Assembly (NCBI GenBank): GCA_001599755.1
Contig: BCHX01000004.1
Location: forward strand, 310,001-374,000
Reading direction: 5' to 3'
Length of the DNA stretch: 64,000 nt
Origin: Gliomastix tumulicola
Taxonomy: Eukaryota; Ascomycota; Sordariomycetes; Hypocreales; Bionectriaceae
How positions within the stretch are numbered: the stretch's first letter is position 1; each line of letters opens with the position of its first letter. The notes under the pieces were generated by a model that ran no database searches, was not told where the DNA came from, and was given only the letters and a program-made list of their open reading frames with translations. Position numbers and translations under genes: made by a program. Shown piece by piece: positions 20,059 to 31,048 of the stretch.

Positions 20059-21621
20059 TCACAGCTTGGGCTTGTACACAGTTCCCGACGCGTCCGTGTA
20101 CGTCGCCAGCCTGTTGCGCTTGCTGTCGCCGCCGTGGCTGACGTCCACGGGCGCGTCAAAGACGGACGCCTCGGCGGCGGCCTGCCTCTGCCAGATGTCG
20201 ACGTAGTCGCGCTCGCCGGCGCCGACGTACAGCTGGCGAGGACGCCAGATCTTGACACCGTTGGGCTGGAGCATCTGCTGGCGCCAGTGGGCGAGCCAGC
20301 CGACGCAGCGGGGGACGGCGAAGAGGACGGGGTAGAAGCTGATAATCACGTTAGAAAGCGGTATATAGGTAGAGGATGGTGTTTGGGGGGGAACTCACTC
20401 CAGAGGGAAGCCCATGGCCTGGTAGATCAGGCCCGAGTAAAAGTCGACGTTGGGATACAAGTTCCGCTTGCGCATGAACTCGCTCTCGCGCGCGTACTTG
20501 GCCAGCTCGGTCGCCGTGTCGAGCAGCTTGTTGCGCCCCGTGATGGCAAACACCTGCTCGGCGATCTCGCGGATGGCCGTCGACCGCGGGTCCGTCTGCT
20601 TGTAGATGCGGTGGCCGAAGCCGACGAGGACCGTCTCCTTGCGCTCGACGCGCCGGATGAACTCGGGCACGTTCTCGGGCGAGCCGATCTCCATGAGCTG
20701 GCGGACGGCCGCCTCGCTGGCGCCGCCGTGGGACGGGCCGTAGAGCGCTGCGCAGCCCGCCGCGACGACGCTGTAGGGGTCGACCAGAGACGAACCGACC
20801 TGCAGCACGCTGGCCGTGGAGCAGTTGATCTCGTGGTCGCAGTGGATGAGGAAGAGCGCGTCCAGGGCCTTCTCGAGCGTCGGGTTGGGCTTGTAGTCGC
20901 GGCCCGAGAGGTGGTCGAGCAGGTACAGGAAGTTGCCCGTGTAGCTCAGCCCCTGAGCAGGACGGTTGAACGGCCTTCCCTGACGCATGCGGTACGCCGC
21001 CGCAGCGAGCGTGGGCGCCTTACCGATGATGCGCAGGATCTGCTTGTCCAGCAGCCGCAGCGCATTAAGATCGCCCTTGGCAGCATTGGTGAAGAGCCGT
21101 GTCCCCTGCAGCGACGGGTTCGCCTCGGGTGCAAACGCGCCCATGGTGGCAAAGGCCGAGGTCAGCATGGCCATCGGGTGCGAGTCGTAGCGGAAGCTCT
21201 TGAACATGCCCTCGATGTCGGAGTGGATGAAGGTGTGGTGCATGAGCTCGTCGTTCCAGGACGCGTACTCGGCCGCCGTCGGCAGGTGCCCGTAGATGAG
21301 CAGGAAGGCCGTCTCGGTGAAATTGCTGTTCTTGACGAGCTGCTCGATCGGGTAGCCGCGGTAGCGCAGGATGCCCTGCTGCCCGTCGATGTACGTGATG
21401 GTCGACTGCACGACGCTCGTGTTCATGAAGCCCGGGTCGAAGACGCGGAGCCCCTGCTCCGTCTCATCCTCGGGGCGGTCGCCGGGCGAGGCCGCCGCCG
21501 TGATCTTCTTGATGTCCGTGGCCAGGACGGCGTTGTTCGCGATCGGCAGCTCGTAGCTCTTGCCCGTGCGGTTGTCCACGACCGTCAGGGTCTGACGGGG
21601 GTCGACCTTCTTGAGAGTCAT
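20059..21621 (-). CDS. Type II (bacterial-like) citrate synthase
   Basis: Two exons, 21621-20399 and 20338-20059; 500 residues. The N-terminus (LTVVDNRTGKSYELPI) forms the small beta domain typical of hexameric GltA-type enzymes, followed by FDPGFMNT and GILRYRGYPIEQL. The catalytic set is visible: the first His region HCDHEINCSTASV, the second His in GFGHRIYKQTDPR, and Asp in YPNVDFYSG. It condenses acetyl-CoA or another acyl-CoA with oxaloacetate. No mitochondrial presequence is present, unlike the TCA-cycle enzyme. The C-terminus is PKL, close to but not a canonical PTS1, so peroxisomal targeting is possible but weak. Alternatives are a 2-methylcitrate or secondary-metabolism synthase. No alkylcitrate pathway partner is nearby. 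Confidence 0.92.
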
Positions 21622-24193
21622 CTTGATGCTGATGCCTTGAGTTCAGTCCAGCTCAGACTTGGTCAAGGAGGCTCAGATGCGTTGAGAGAAGAGACGAGAT
21701 GATGAGGCTCAAATGAGAGTTTTTGATGGAAGTTAGGCCGGGCTTATCCGGAACCGCGGATAGCTATCTCCACTGCGCGTGGGATGTGGCTGGGATACGC
21801 GCTGGTGCACGTTCGTTCTGTAAATCTCGCTTGACCGTTAGTCTGATGAAAGAGTCGTAGTTTCTGATGAATGTCTGGATGAGAGATTAACCCGGGGAGA
21901 CAAAGAGTATTACATATGAAAAGAAAACCCCGAGCACGAGACAATATCTCGCACGCAGCAGATCAGCCGCGACTGGCCATGGCCGAATCTGAGCCGACTG
22001 GCTGGACACCAAAAAGCTCTAGCCGAGGTCCCTGTCAGGCGTGTGCTGCCAAGCGGCAATTCAAAACCGCGCGCAGATCAGCACCCTCGTCCCCAACGGG
22101 CTCAACCAACTCGTCAAATGCCGAAGTGGGAGCGCGCTCTACGTACAGCCGAGAGACTGCGCTACGGAGAGATGGTACAACTGAGCGATATCTGGCCGCA
22201 TGGGAGAATCCCGACCGTGTCTGCTTCTCAACGGCTTCAGTGGGCATCTGCTGCAGATCGGCGAGCTACGGCGGGTATTTTGCATATGATCCGCCAGATA
22301 GTGGCTGGTGCTGCAGCGTGTCTCAGTGCTCAAGCCACAGCTAAGTTCGACCCGTCCAGGGTTTCACATGGGAATTTGGATCCCCAGCACGTCGCCGACC
22401 TGTACCACGGGGTATCGTATTTCTTCCCAGCGACCTCCCTTCACCGCCGAGGTCTCTGTGCGGGGATGAAATCCATGGACGGGTAGATAGATACTGACGG
22501 GCCAAAGCTACGAGGCCAACGGCTCTGCACCGCCTGACGTAAATATTCCGTACATTCACCATAATACAGAGAGACGCGTTGATCGGAAAAATACCCACCA
22601 CAAGCAGCCCCCTGTTCTGCCCGTTGTCGAAACTCCCTGGATCCCTCCGACGACAGCCAACATGGCATGACATAACACCGTATGATGCCAAAAGGCGGAC
22701 CACCTCGCAGCTGTCAATCTCGCATTCGTTAGGCCGTCACCCCGTCAGAGCACCGTCGTATCGAATTCGTCAGCTTACGGCCCAACTTACCCGCATTCAT
22801 TCACACATGTCAGCAGGGCACTGCCACGTAACTTACTACTGACTGTACCGCACACACACACACTTTTTACCCAAGCGAATGACCCGGCCGGCGGAACGTA
22901 TCCTCCCGAAACAGACGGAAAAGAAAAGCGTCATCGCAATCTCGGGGGAGCCAGCAGGGGACGCGCTTCCTTGGAACTTAACAATGGCCCCTTTTGCCCG
23001 CTAGAGGAGCACTAGCAGAACAGCGGTGGCCTGCCGAGAAGCCCGGTCGTCAGCCCATGCTGGACCCGGGTCCCCTTCCCCGGGTACCGTCATTATAAGA
23101 GGGAGGTGGATAGGCAAGGGGGGGAGCCATCATCGTCGATGGCGGGGGTGTTCCTGCAAAGTGGCTTCAGGGCAAGTTTGATAGACGACGATATGCGGTT
23201 GGCTGTTTCGTATGCAGAACCAAGGATATGGCGTCCCTCGCCACCGACCTGCATGCAGGTTTTCTGCGGAACATCTGTTATCAGCGGTGATTAAAGTTGC
23301 ATTTTTACTGCAGCATGCAATGCGGGACTGAGGCACAACCACAGCCCTTGCCGCCGGCTATATCCATCTCGGGCAGTGCACACACACTCTTCCGGTACGA
23401 CGTGACACACACATCATCCGTCCTTCTTGCTGCCAGCTGTCTTGTCCCAGTAACACATAAAGCCTGCTTGCCACCCCTTCCCCCCCGCCGCCCGTAACGT
23501 GAAGGAAGACCACCCCCCCGAGCTTACTTACTTACCCACCTGGCTGGATGTCATCTGAAGCTACCCAGCTCTAGCAGGCAGGCTAACGAAACGACACGAA
23601 ACCACGCAGGCTGGCTTGCCTTTCTCGCTAACTAGTTCCCAAGCGCATGGGTTTCATTTGAATTTCATCAGCAAAACCCAGCTCCCAAGCGGTTCCCCCC
23701 CCTCCCCCCTTGCCGTCGATCGTCCCCAGACCGGCCTCGATTCTTGGGAGACATGCCCAGAAGGGGCCAGACGCAGCTCTAGCGTCGCTGCACCGCGGAG
23801 AATATCAGACAGACCAGACCCTACATACGGGGATCCGTCTCGTACCACAACAACGCATTACTCGCGGATGCCCCCTCCTTCGCGCGCTCCTTTGTGCTCC
23901 CTCCCAATAACCTTGCCACTACCTGCTGGTTGGTGGTAATTCGGGACGGGACATCTGGCCTGTCCTGCGGGTTGTCTGGTCATTTGACTTTGCCTCCTCC
24001 TCCCTTCTCCAACGCATAATCTCCGAGAGCTGTCACTTGTTTTTTTTTCCTGCTTATCCCTCCCCATCACCCTTTGCCTACCTACCTACCTACTTTCTTT
24101 GCCACGTCTTTCCCCTACCTTACCTTACCTTTCCCTCCCCCCCTCCTTGCCCTTCCTCTATACACAGACTCTCCCCCTCGCAGGCATGTCGCT
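21622..24193. other. 2.6-kb divergent promoter region
   Basis: Lies between the divergent citrate synthase (-) and methyltransferase (+) genes. No coding region is recognised. It holds a CA microsatellite (about 22851-22863), C-rich stretches, and a long CT/CTAC-rich tract (24060-24180) just before the methyltransferase start. Long spacers of this kind often precede regulated fungal genes. Confidence 0.5.
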
Positions 24194-25588
24194 ATGGCAG
24201 AGTATCAGAGACCCCGACGAAAGCTCTCCTCCTCGGACCATACGAACCCCCTGAGACAGGTGCCCTCCGGCTCCGGCTCCGGGTCTCAGGGCTCCACCGC
24301 CGCGAGCAGCAGCGGCGGCTCCGTGCGCAACAAGAGCGGCCAACAGCAGCCCACGGGCGACAGCACGCCCTTCTCCTCCTCCGAGACATACCCTTCCGAC
24401 AGCGCTGCCGACCGGCCGAATCAACAGAAGCAGACACAGCAGCAGACACAGCAACAGCAGCAGAAGCCGTACATCCGACAGCGCCATGGCCGGAGCTACC
24501 TCGAGGCGCCCGGCTCGACATATCCCCTCCCCATCGACCTCCCCGAGCTGCACCGGCAGTCACTCCGCACGATGTTCCTGACCGAGGTCTTCGGCGCCCC
24601 GATGCGCTCGCCGCTGACCAAGACGCCCCGGCGTATTCTCGACATCGGCTGCGGCACGGGCATCTGGAGTCTGCTCTGCCACAGGTACCTGCGCCGTCTG
24701 GGCCACACGGGCGTGTCGTTCGTCGGCGTCGATCTGGCGCCGCGCGAGAGCCAGCGCATGACGCCCGACGAGGACATGGACTGGACGTATATGCAGGTCG
24801 ACGTGACGCAGGTGCCGTGGCCGTTCCCCGACGGGCACTTCGACTTTGTCTTCATGAAGGAGATGACGCTGGCCGTGCTCGAGACGCAGCACATGCCGTT
24901 TGCCGAGGAGGCGCAGCGTGTGCTTGCCCACGGCGGCCACTGCGAGATCTGGGAGGTCGACCATCTGATCCGTCTGCTGCGTCCGCACACGCCCAACGAG
25001 GCAGACCGGGATGTGATGCGGCTCGGCGCGTACAGGCTGCGCGTCAACACGCCCCTGTCGGCGCCGCTCAACATCTATCTCAACGAGTACAACCACTGGC
25101 TGTCCCTCGCGCTCGAGAAGCGCGGCGTCATGGCCAACCCCTGCACCTCCATCAACCACATCCTCCTCTCCGAGACCGAGCTCGCCGACGTCCAGAGCTG
25201 CCGCCTCGTCATCCCCTTCAGCGAGATCCGGTGGGAGGGCCAGGGCGGCGTGGCCAAGGTCGTCACCAAGGACGGCAAAGCGTACGTCGACACGAGCAGC
25301 AGGAAAGGCAGCAGCAGCACGGGTGGCAAAGTCGAAAAACAGCAGCAGCAGCAGGAGCGGCCCGTCGTCGAGCTCACGGACATAGGACAGGCCGTGCGGC
25401 GGACGGCGCTGCAAACGCTCGTGCAGGAGATCCAGGCGCAGGAGCTGATGCTGCGCGAGGTCAACGGCAAGGGCCAGGACGAGTGGAATACGTGGGTGGA
25501 CAGGATGACGCACGACCTGCTGGAGGAGAGCGGCACGGGCTGGGGAGAGTGTCTTGAGACGGGCGCGTGGTGGGCGAGGAAGAAGTAG
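24194..25588 (+). CDS. SAM-dependent methyltransferase, LaeA-like
   Basis: A single exon of 464 residues from the ATG at 24194. The first ~90 residues are low-complexity (Ser/Gly, then a Gln-rich block with TQQQTQQQQQ). The methyltransferase core follows: motif I ILDIGCGTGIWS (~148-159), an acidic residue after strand 2 in FVGVDLAP, and FDFVFMKEM plus GGHCEIWEVD as later motifs. The pre-motif segment YPLPIDLPELHRQSL resembles the Y-x-LP-x-D-x2-E-x2-R region of LaeA-like fungal methyltransferases, several of which act in the nucleus on secondary metabolism or development. Beyond that the protein diverges, with a second poly-Q (KQQQQQER) near residue 380. The substrate cannot be inferred. A nuclear regulatory role is plausible given the disordered N-terminus and long promoter. 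Confidence 0.8.
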   Translation: MAEYQRPRRKLSSSDHTNPLRQVPSGSGSGSQGSTAASSSGGSVRNKSGQQQPTGDSTPFSSSETYPSDSAADRPNQQKQTQQQTQQQQQKPYIRQRHGRSYLEAPGSTYPLPIDLPELHRQSLRTMFLTEVFGAPMRSPLTKTPRRILDIGCGTGIWSLLCHRYLRRLGHTGVSFVGVDLAPRESQRMTPDEDMDWTYMQVDVTQVPWPFPDGHFDFVFMKEMTLAVLETQHMPFAEEAQRVLAHGGHCEIWEVDHLIRLLRPHTPNEADRDVMRLGAYRLRVNTPLSAPLNIYLNEYNHWLSLALEKRGVMANPCTSINHILLSETELADVQSCRLVIPFSEIRWEGQGGVAKVVTKDGKAYVDTSSRKGSSSTGGKVEKQQQQQERPVVELTDIGQAVRRTALQTLVQEIQAQELMLREVNGKGQDEWNTWVDRMTHDLLEESGTGWGECLETGAWWARKK

Positions 25589-25830
25589 CAACCTTTTGCT
25601 CTTTGTGTGTTTCTCATTACTGGTTTTTATTAGCGGGCGTATTCGACCAAGGAAAGGATTATTGTGATGGACGGCTTTCATGTCTTGCTGATCAGGGGCG
25701 TTTTGTACAAATACGGCGGCTGCCCCCAGAGCACTTATGTTGGATTCTACCCATGTCATACCATATCAGTCTCATATTGTATCATTCTCTAACTGGAACA
25801 CGGATTTGCAGTCGACGCACGATCAATGGC

Positions 25831-26919
25831 CTACTCATTGCTATAAATGAACATCACCTCAGGCCACTCCTCCGACTCCCCATCCAGGACCGGCTGCTCC
25901 TCGCCCAGCAGATGCTCATCGAAGAACGCCTTGGTGTACACTCTTGTGATCTCCGCCATCCTGTCCCCGTCGATCGACCCCAGAGACACATCCGGCAGCG
26001 CAGTCCCCCACTTCTTCCAGAACGTCGCGTCGCTCCAGTCCACGTGACCCGTGTAGTTGACGTTGAAGTGCCGCAGCCAGCCCGTCTGCCACTCGTAGTA
26101 CTTGCCCCAGGTAGGATCCATCTCCTCGGTGTGCAGCGCAGAGCCGAGCAGTAGCGAGGGCTTGCCCAGGTCCGAGTCCGCCGTGTCGTTGAGGAGGTTC
26201 CAGTTTGAGCCGTCCTGGTTGATGGCAGCGGAGACGGCGTCGCTGTGGAAGGCGGCTGTGAGTGCAGCTGAGCCTCCTAGGGAGAAGCCGAAGGTGCCTA
26301 GACGTTCTGTGTCCAGAGGAGCGTCGAGCTCGGACGCCAGGTCTGGCAGGTAGCCGATGAAGTGCAGCAGCTCCCGCACTCGCACCTCGTGGAGGGCTGC
26401 GAAGTACGCGTTGAGATCGGGGGGCTCGATGTTGTTGAAGTAGACGCTGGTGCCGTTGGGCAGACGCAGGAAGGGCATCTCATAGAGGTGGTCCAGCACA
26501 GCAACCACATAGCCATGAGATGCCAGCTCAGAGAAGAGGATGGTGTAGCCGTCCGCTGGCGGGCCTCCTGCACCCGGGCTGAAGACCAGCGTCGGTCCCA
26601 GTTCAGGCAGGAAGGACGCGTCCCACGGGATGGTCGATGTGACGTGTGAGATGTTGAGGCCCCAGGTCTCTCCGGCATAGTTCTCGGCCAGCTCGGGCTC
26701 GAGATACGGCGTCGGTTCCGTTGGCTCGTCTGGTGTTGGGTAGAAGAGCGTCACCATGTACTCGGTTGAGACGCCGCCGGGTGTGATTGGGTCGCATTTG
26801 TTGACAAAGTCGATGAGGTGACGCCGTCTGCCGACATTGTGCTGTCCCGAGGGCGATGGGATGGGCTCAGCGAGGGCGTACTGACTGAGCCAGAGGGCCA
26901 CACCGATACTGAACTTCAT
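25831..26919 (-). CDS. Secreted PAF-acetylhydrolase-like esterase
   Basis: A single exon of 362 residues. MKFSIGVALWLSQYALAEP is a signal peptide and several NxS/T sites suggest secretion. The fold is alpha/beta hydrolase of the platelet-activating-factor acetylhydrolase (isoform II) family. The nucleophile is Ser213 in GFSLGG, the acid is probably Asp236 in INQDGSNW, and the base is His292 in GHVDWSD. FSPGAGGPP (~113-121) is the oxyanion-hole region. Such fungal enzymes hydrolyse short or oxidised acyl esters; the natural substrate is unknown. It converges with the methyltransferase (242 bp between stops) and is divergent from the next F-box gene. Confidence 0.88.
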   Translation of the reverse strand: MKFSIGVALWLSQYALAEPIPSPSGQHNVGRRRHLIDFVNKCDPITPGGVSTEYMVTLFYPTPDEPTEPTPYLEPELAENYAGETWGLNISHVTSTIPWDASFLPELGPTLVFSPGAGGPPADGYTILFSELASHGYVVAVLDHLYEMPFLRLPNGTSVYFNNIEPPDLNAYFAALHEVRVRELLHFIGYLPDLASELDAPLDTERLGTFGFSLGGSAALTAAFHSDAVSAAINQDGSNWNLLNDTADSDLGKPSLLLGSALHTEEMDPTWGKYYEWQTGWLRHFNVNYTGHVDWSDATFWKKWGTALPDVSLGSIDGDRMAEITRVYTKAFFDEHLLGEEQPVLDGESEEWPEVMFIYSNE

Positions 26920-27716
26920 GATGCCCGCTCAGTCGAGGATGAGACTAACTAGTATGATGTAGCAAGGAGGGTTTCTCACGATATGAGCGGATGCTCGACT
27001 CTTTACATCTGGACTTCGGGCCAGGAAGTTGCTCTGCCCCTGCTTCAAGCTTACTCCTGGCGGAAGGCGAGCGGGTGTCTTCTCCACTGCCCACGCTGCG
27101 TCTAGCCTCGATGAGGCAGCTGGCGATCTTCACCGTAGACCGTGTACGGCAGGCGATGCGGGAGCGGTTTACCAGATCCGATAGGGTTGACGATCTCACT
27201 GGGTACCCTTGCCTTGCTCGCGATGGCATCTTCTCTTGATGAGATGAGCTACGATCCTGTCACGTTTTCTCTGATCGTGTTGTCTATGAACATTGAGTTC
27301 TTGCTGCATGCGTGGATTACGATCTGGTCAGAGCAACGTATTCAGACAGTATGAGAGTTAAATTCACTGTCCTTAGAACCTCTGTCTTGGAGTGAGAACA
27401 CTTTATGACGGTCGGCCGGCTACCAATGTATTCTTCGCCTTGGACTTGCGAGTCGTCGCTTTGTTCAGACTACATCCGTCGACCACTCAGTAGCGATTTC
27501 CCTTTGTGGTGTTTCTATCCCGTAGAACGTGTGTGACTAGTCCTATCATCAGCCCTCGATGCTGTTCAGTTCACATTCGGTAGCTACTAGATACTACTCA
27601 TCTCTGAGAGTCCAGGCCAACCTCACATATAAAGGCCCCTCTGTTCGACTGCAACAAAGACTTCCCTCTGCAGGTCGGACCAAAACCATCCACTTTGCCA
27701 TCGTGAACAGTTGACA
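26920..27716. other. Divergent intergenic region
   Basis: About 800 bp between the esterase (-) and F-box (+) starts. Short frames here have no domain content. It should contain both promoters. Confidence 0.55.
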
Positions 27717-28922
27717 ATGGATATGAGAAACCCCCTCATGGAGGGTTGGTGGCCGCCCATCGTGGTCGTGGACCCCGACAAGCTCCGAGCTGCACGCGCC
27801 AAGAGGCGCCGCCGCCTCCCGCCCGACCCCAGAACGCTCCCCGGCATGCCGCAGGAGCTGCTGCTCAAGATCTGGAGCCACCTAGACCAGAGGTCTCGTA
27901 TCTGCCTGTCGCTCACTTGCGTCGGGCTCTTCAACGACCTTCCCCGGCCGGCGCTGCACAGCATCCACCCCAAGGTACGGACGCCGTTCCTCTTGCTGCT
28001 CGAGAAGGACATCCCGGATGTCTACTTCTGCTACCACTGTGCCAAATTCCACCAATGGACGCGCTGGCGGTGGAGGAGAGAAGTCGACGAGGGCATGTCC
28101 TTCACCATGATCTTTGACTGTAGGATGTATCGTATACCGGTCACCCCGTGGACGCCCTCGCTGACCTGGGATGTCGTCGGCGCCATCAAGATGCCCTTTC
28201 ACCTGCCGCATCTCATCATGAACCGACGCTTCAGGGGCCGCCGCCACGGCCTCAGGCTGTCCATGCTCGACTTCGAGGTCCCCATCGTCTCCAGGTACGG
28301 ACCCCGGTGCACGAGGAAGTGGACGGCCAAGATCGTCGACGACGAGCTCATGCTGCGCTCGGAGATGAGGGTGGAGTTTTCCGGGCGAGAGCTCAGGCTG
28401 TTCTTCGATTTTACCCGGCACGGCACGTGTAGGCACGATCGCCTCGATACGACGGTTCGCTGGGCTGCTGTGATGGAGCAGCCGGCAAGGGGCGTCCGTC
28501 GCGTCATGGAGTACGTCCAGCAAGTCAAAGAACTATCACGCGGACGCCACTTCCTTTCAAGAACCGGCCGCGCTCCTGAGAGTGTAGCTGCTGCGGATAA
28601 GTGGCCTGCAGGCAGGGGGTCGTGGTTCACGCCTGCTGGGGGAAGGCTGAAGTCGTGTCGTCGCTGCATGACCGACAGGGTCATCAATATCGCTCAGCGA
28701 GAACCGCCAGCTGGAGGAGGCAGCGGGGAGGAAGGGAACTGGGTGGTCACTGTGAGGACGTGGCATGACCTCGGATCTGTGCGGTCGCCGACGGATTGGA
28801 AGTGGGCAGCAATGGTTGAAGATGATTTCAAACCGAGGAGGGAGGACAGAGATCCTGCGAGGTTCCGCAAAGGCGCGGTGTGGCGCAAATGGGTGGCTGG
28901 CAAGGTGTCATCGGGGGACTGA
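27717..28922 (+). CDS. F-box protein with paired CxxC segments
   Basis: A single exon of 401 residues from the ATG at 27717; the frame is open two codons further upstream but without an ATG. An F-box lies at about residues 41-72 (LPGMPQELLLKIWSHLDQRSRICLSLTCVGLF). Downstream, FCYHCAKFH (~105) and SCRRCMTDR (~315) form a widely spaced CxxC pair seen in many Pezizomycotina F-box proteins, possibly a zinc site. The remainder is basic and Arg/Trp-rich with no WD40 or LRR repeats. F-box proteins dock substrates to SCF ubiquitin ligases through Skp1. The substrate is unknown, and large lineage-specific F-box families make orthology uncertain. Confidence 0.8.
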   Translation: MDMRNPLMEGWWPPIVVVDPDKLRAARAKRRRRLPPDPRTLPGMPQELLLKIWSHLDQRSRICLSLTCVGLFNDLPRPALHSIHPKVRTPFLLLLEKDIPDVYFCYHCAKFHQWTRWRWRREVDEGMSFTMIFDCRMYRIPVTPWTPSLTWDVVGAIKMPFHLPHLIMNRRFRGRRHGLRLSMLDFEVPIVSRYGPRCTRKWTAKIVDDELMLRSEMRVEFSGRELRLFFDFTRHGTCRHDRLDTTVRWAAVMEQPARGVRRVMEYVQQVKELSRGRHFLSRTGRAPESVAAADKWPAGRGSWFTPAGGRLKSCRRCMTDRVINIAQREPPAGGGSGEEGNWVVTVRTWHDLGSVRSPTDWKWAAMVEDDFKPRREDRDPARFRKGAVWRKWVAGKVSSGD

Positions 28923-29279
28923 GAGGACTGTTCCGAGGACACTGATCAGATAGACACGCTGAGAGGCATCCAGCACCTCTGTATCTTCTCACAGAAGAAA
29001 TGATCAGTGAACAATAAGCATCAGTCCACTGGCGCACGTCCAAGTGGACGTCGACGCCTTAGAGAACTGCACCCTATATGGATATGACAGAAAGTAATGT
29101 TAATACCATTGCCTAACTAAGTACTTGGATAACTAAGATCTAGCCAAATTTCATTTTCACACACGTACAAATGCGACTATGATTTCTAAAGTAAGATATA
29201 ACTACAAACCACCTTCCTGCTCTGATATGCTACGCCATATTCGCCCTTCCCTATAAGAAATTTATCACTAGTAAAAGAA
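28923..29279. other. Convergent intergenic region
   Basis: About 360 bp between the stops of the F-box (+) and homeobox (-) genes. AT-rich, no gene visible. Confidence 0.6.
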
Positions 29280-31048
29280 TTAAAAAGCATCACGTGTCGG
29301 TTCGTATTCGGTGCGCAGTAGTGTATCGATCGTACCGTCAATCGAGACGGGGTTGTCGAAAAAGTCGGCATTGTCGTCCCAGGGGATTGTTCCTGCTTGG
29401 GGTTCAAAGACGTCCCATGAGCCGATGATTGACTGCTCTGTCGGCATGAGCGACATAGTGTCGTCACCTTGGAACGAGTAGTAGTCGAAAGACAAATAGC
29501 TGCGATCGTGCTGTCAGTATGCTGAGGAGAACAAAAGCTCGGGGGCGCGTAATACTCGGTTAGCGGCACTTCGACGGCGCCATCTTCAGCGAGGCCCGTC
29601 TCGGCATCTTTGTTCGTGGTATCTTGCACTGTTCTTTCCTCAGGTAAGGTTGCCCGCTCGAGGATGCCCGATATCTCCGGCTCGAACCCCCAGTCTCCCT
29701 TCCAGTCCTTCATAGTCGCCCCGTCTCGGAAGTGCTCCGCGATGTGGTCGATCCTCGCCTGCCAGGTCTCGTGCTCCGAGCCACAGAAGCCACAGCGTGA
29801 GCGTAGCGCCGTCGCCGCACTCTTCCACGCATCCATGCAAGGCGTCATGCCGCAGCCGCCGTGCATGAGACGCAGATGCTGTCGCAGGTGGTCTTTGCGG
29901 TAGAAGGTCCTCTCTGGCAGTGGGCGAGAGATGCACTGCGTATAGCCGTGGGCATGCACATGCTCCGGGTCTGGGTCACCGACACCGCAGAAGACACAGG
30001 TGACCGCATTTGTCTTCATGTCGACGTTGACGCTCCCATCGGGACAGCATATCCATTTCTCGAGGGGCAGGTGTTGGGACTTCTCGTGTCTCTGCCAGTC
30101 GTGCTTCCTCTTGAAAGACTCGTTGCAAAAAGTGCACTGGAACCTGCGAGGCGGCTCCCCGGGGCCATCGCTGATCTCCCCCCTCCGCGCCCTGACGCAG
30201 GCGAGGGACACTGTCCGACGGTGGCGACGGCGAATGGACTTTGTAGCAGTGGATGGAGGAGCTGGTTTCCACTGGTCCGAGGTGACGGAGCGGATATTGG
30301 CAGCGTAAGACCGGATCTCCATACTCGAGGCAGATGACTCATCGTAGAGACAGTGCCAGTCGTTGCTGATATCGTGAAACTGCCTCGCGCTGGACTGCCA
30401 CCTCGGATAGCCATGCTGAGGGAGGGCATCCATCTGACCCGTCTTGATCGCCTCCTCAATCTCCGTGACCGAGACAGCCTCGTTCTCGATGCTGGAGTAG
30501 AACCACTTCTCCAGCGGGTGGAGATGACTCGTGTGCGTGAGGAGGGACGCCATGTCTTGCTGGCTAGGCGATGTATTGGACGACGTCGACTGTCTCTGCG
30601 GCCGGGCTTTCCCCCTCTTCCTCGCATTGGCGAACCAGTTCAGGACCTGGCTGCGCTCGAGGCCGGTCTCGGTCTGCAGCTCGTCCAGCCGCTGATGGGA
30701 AGGATACGGCGTCTCGCGGTGCTCGGCCAACCAGTCCTCCAGCACCCGGACCGCCGTCCTCGGCAGCCGGGAAGCGGGCCTCCTGCACCGTCTCCGGGCC
30801 TCCGACGACCGGTCCGCTCCGTCGGTCTTTTCATCGGGCCCGTCGTCGTCGTCGTCGGGCTTCTTCTTCGTCCCGGACGCGGCGACCGCCGGAAGGAGTG
30901 CAGAAGCCGGGAGGAGGAGGGGGCCGGCGTCCTGGGGCGCAGCAGCAGCCTGCAGCGTCTCGTCCCCCTGTGGGTTGAGAAAGTCTACGCCGGGGACGAG
31001 ATCCGTAAGTGACAGGTCGATGGTCTCGGGGTCGTACCAGAACTCCAT
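29280..31048 (-). CDS. Homeodomain (KN/TALE-type) plus C2H2 transcription factor
   Basis: Two exons, 31048-29556 and 29499-29280 (56-bp intron), give 570 residues. A short acidic N-terminus and poly-Asp run precede a homeodomain (~90-148) ending in LNWFANARKRGK, the recognition-helix signature of the KN/TALE class. A canonical C2H2 finger is at ~303-326 (CTFCNESFKRKHDWQRHEKSQH). Further Cys/His clusters (CVFCG..H, a DHLRQHLRLMH segment, CGFCGSEH..H) look like degenerate fingers. The C-terminal exon is acidic (SWDVFEP, DDNADFFDNP), as in an activation tail. I start at MEFWYDP because the preceding in-frame sequence is unconserved in character. The combination is known in Pezizomycotina; the target is unknown. 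A TATAAAAC on the minus strand lies at 31250-31243. Confidence 0.88.

Noticed and set aside
20134..21702. 522-codon plus-strand frame opposite the citrate synthase
   Set aside because: Antisense shadow: the minus-strand frame carries a complete, conserved enzyme with active-site residues and an intron.
4555..24000. Secondary-metabolite gene cluster (epoxide hydrolase, enoyl-reductase-like, tyrosinase, citrate synthase, methyltransferase)
   Set aside because: No polyketide, peptide or terpene synthase is present. The genes are separated by long spacers and unrelated genes, so co-function is not supported.
24560..25759. 399-codon minus-strand frame opposite the methyltransferase
   Set aside because: No domain; mirrors the GC-rich codons of the methyltransferase.
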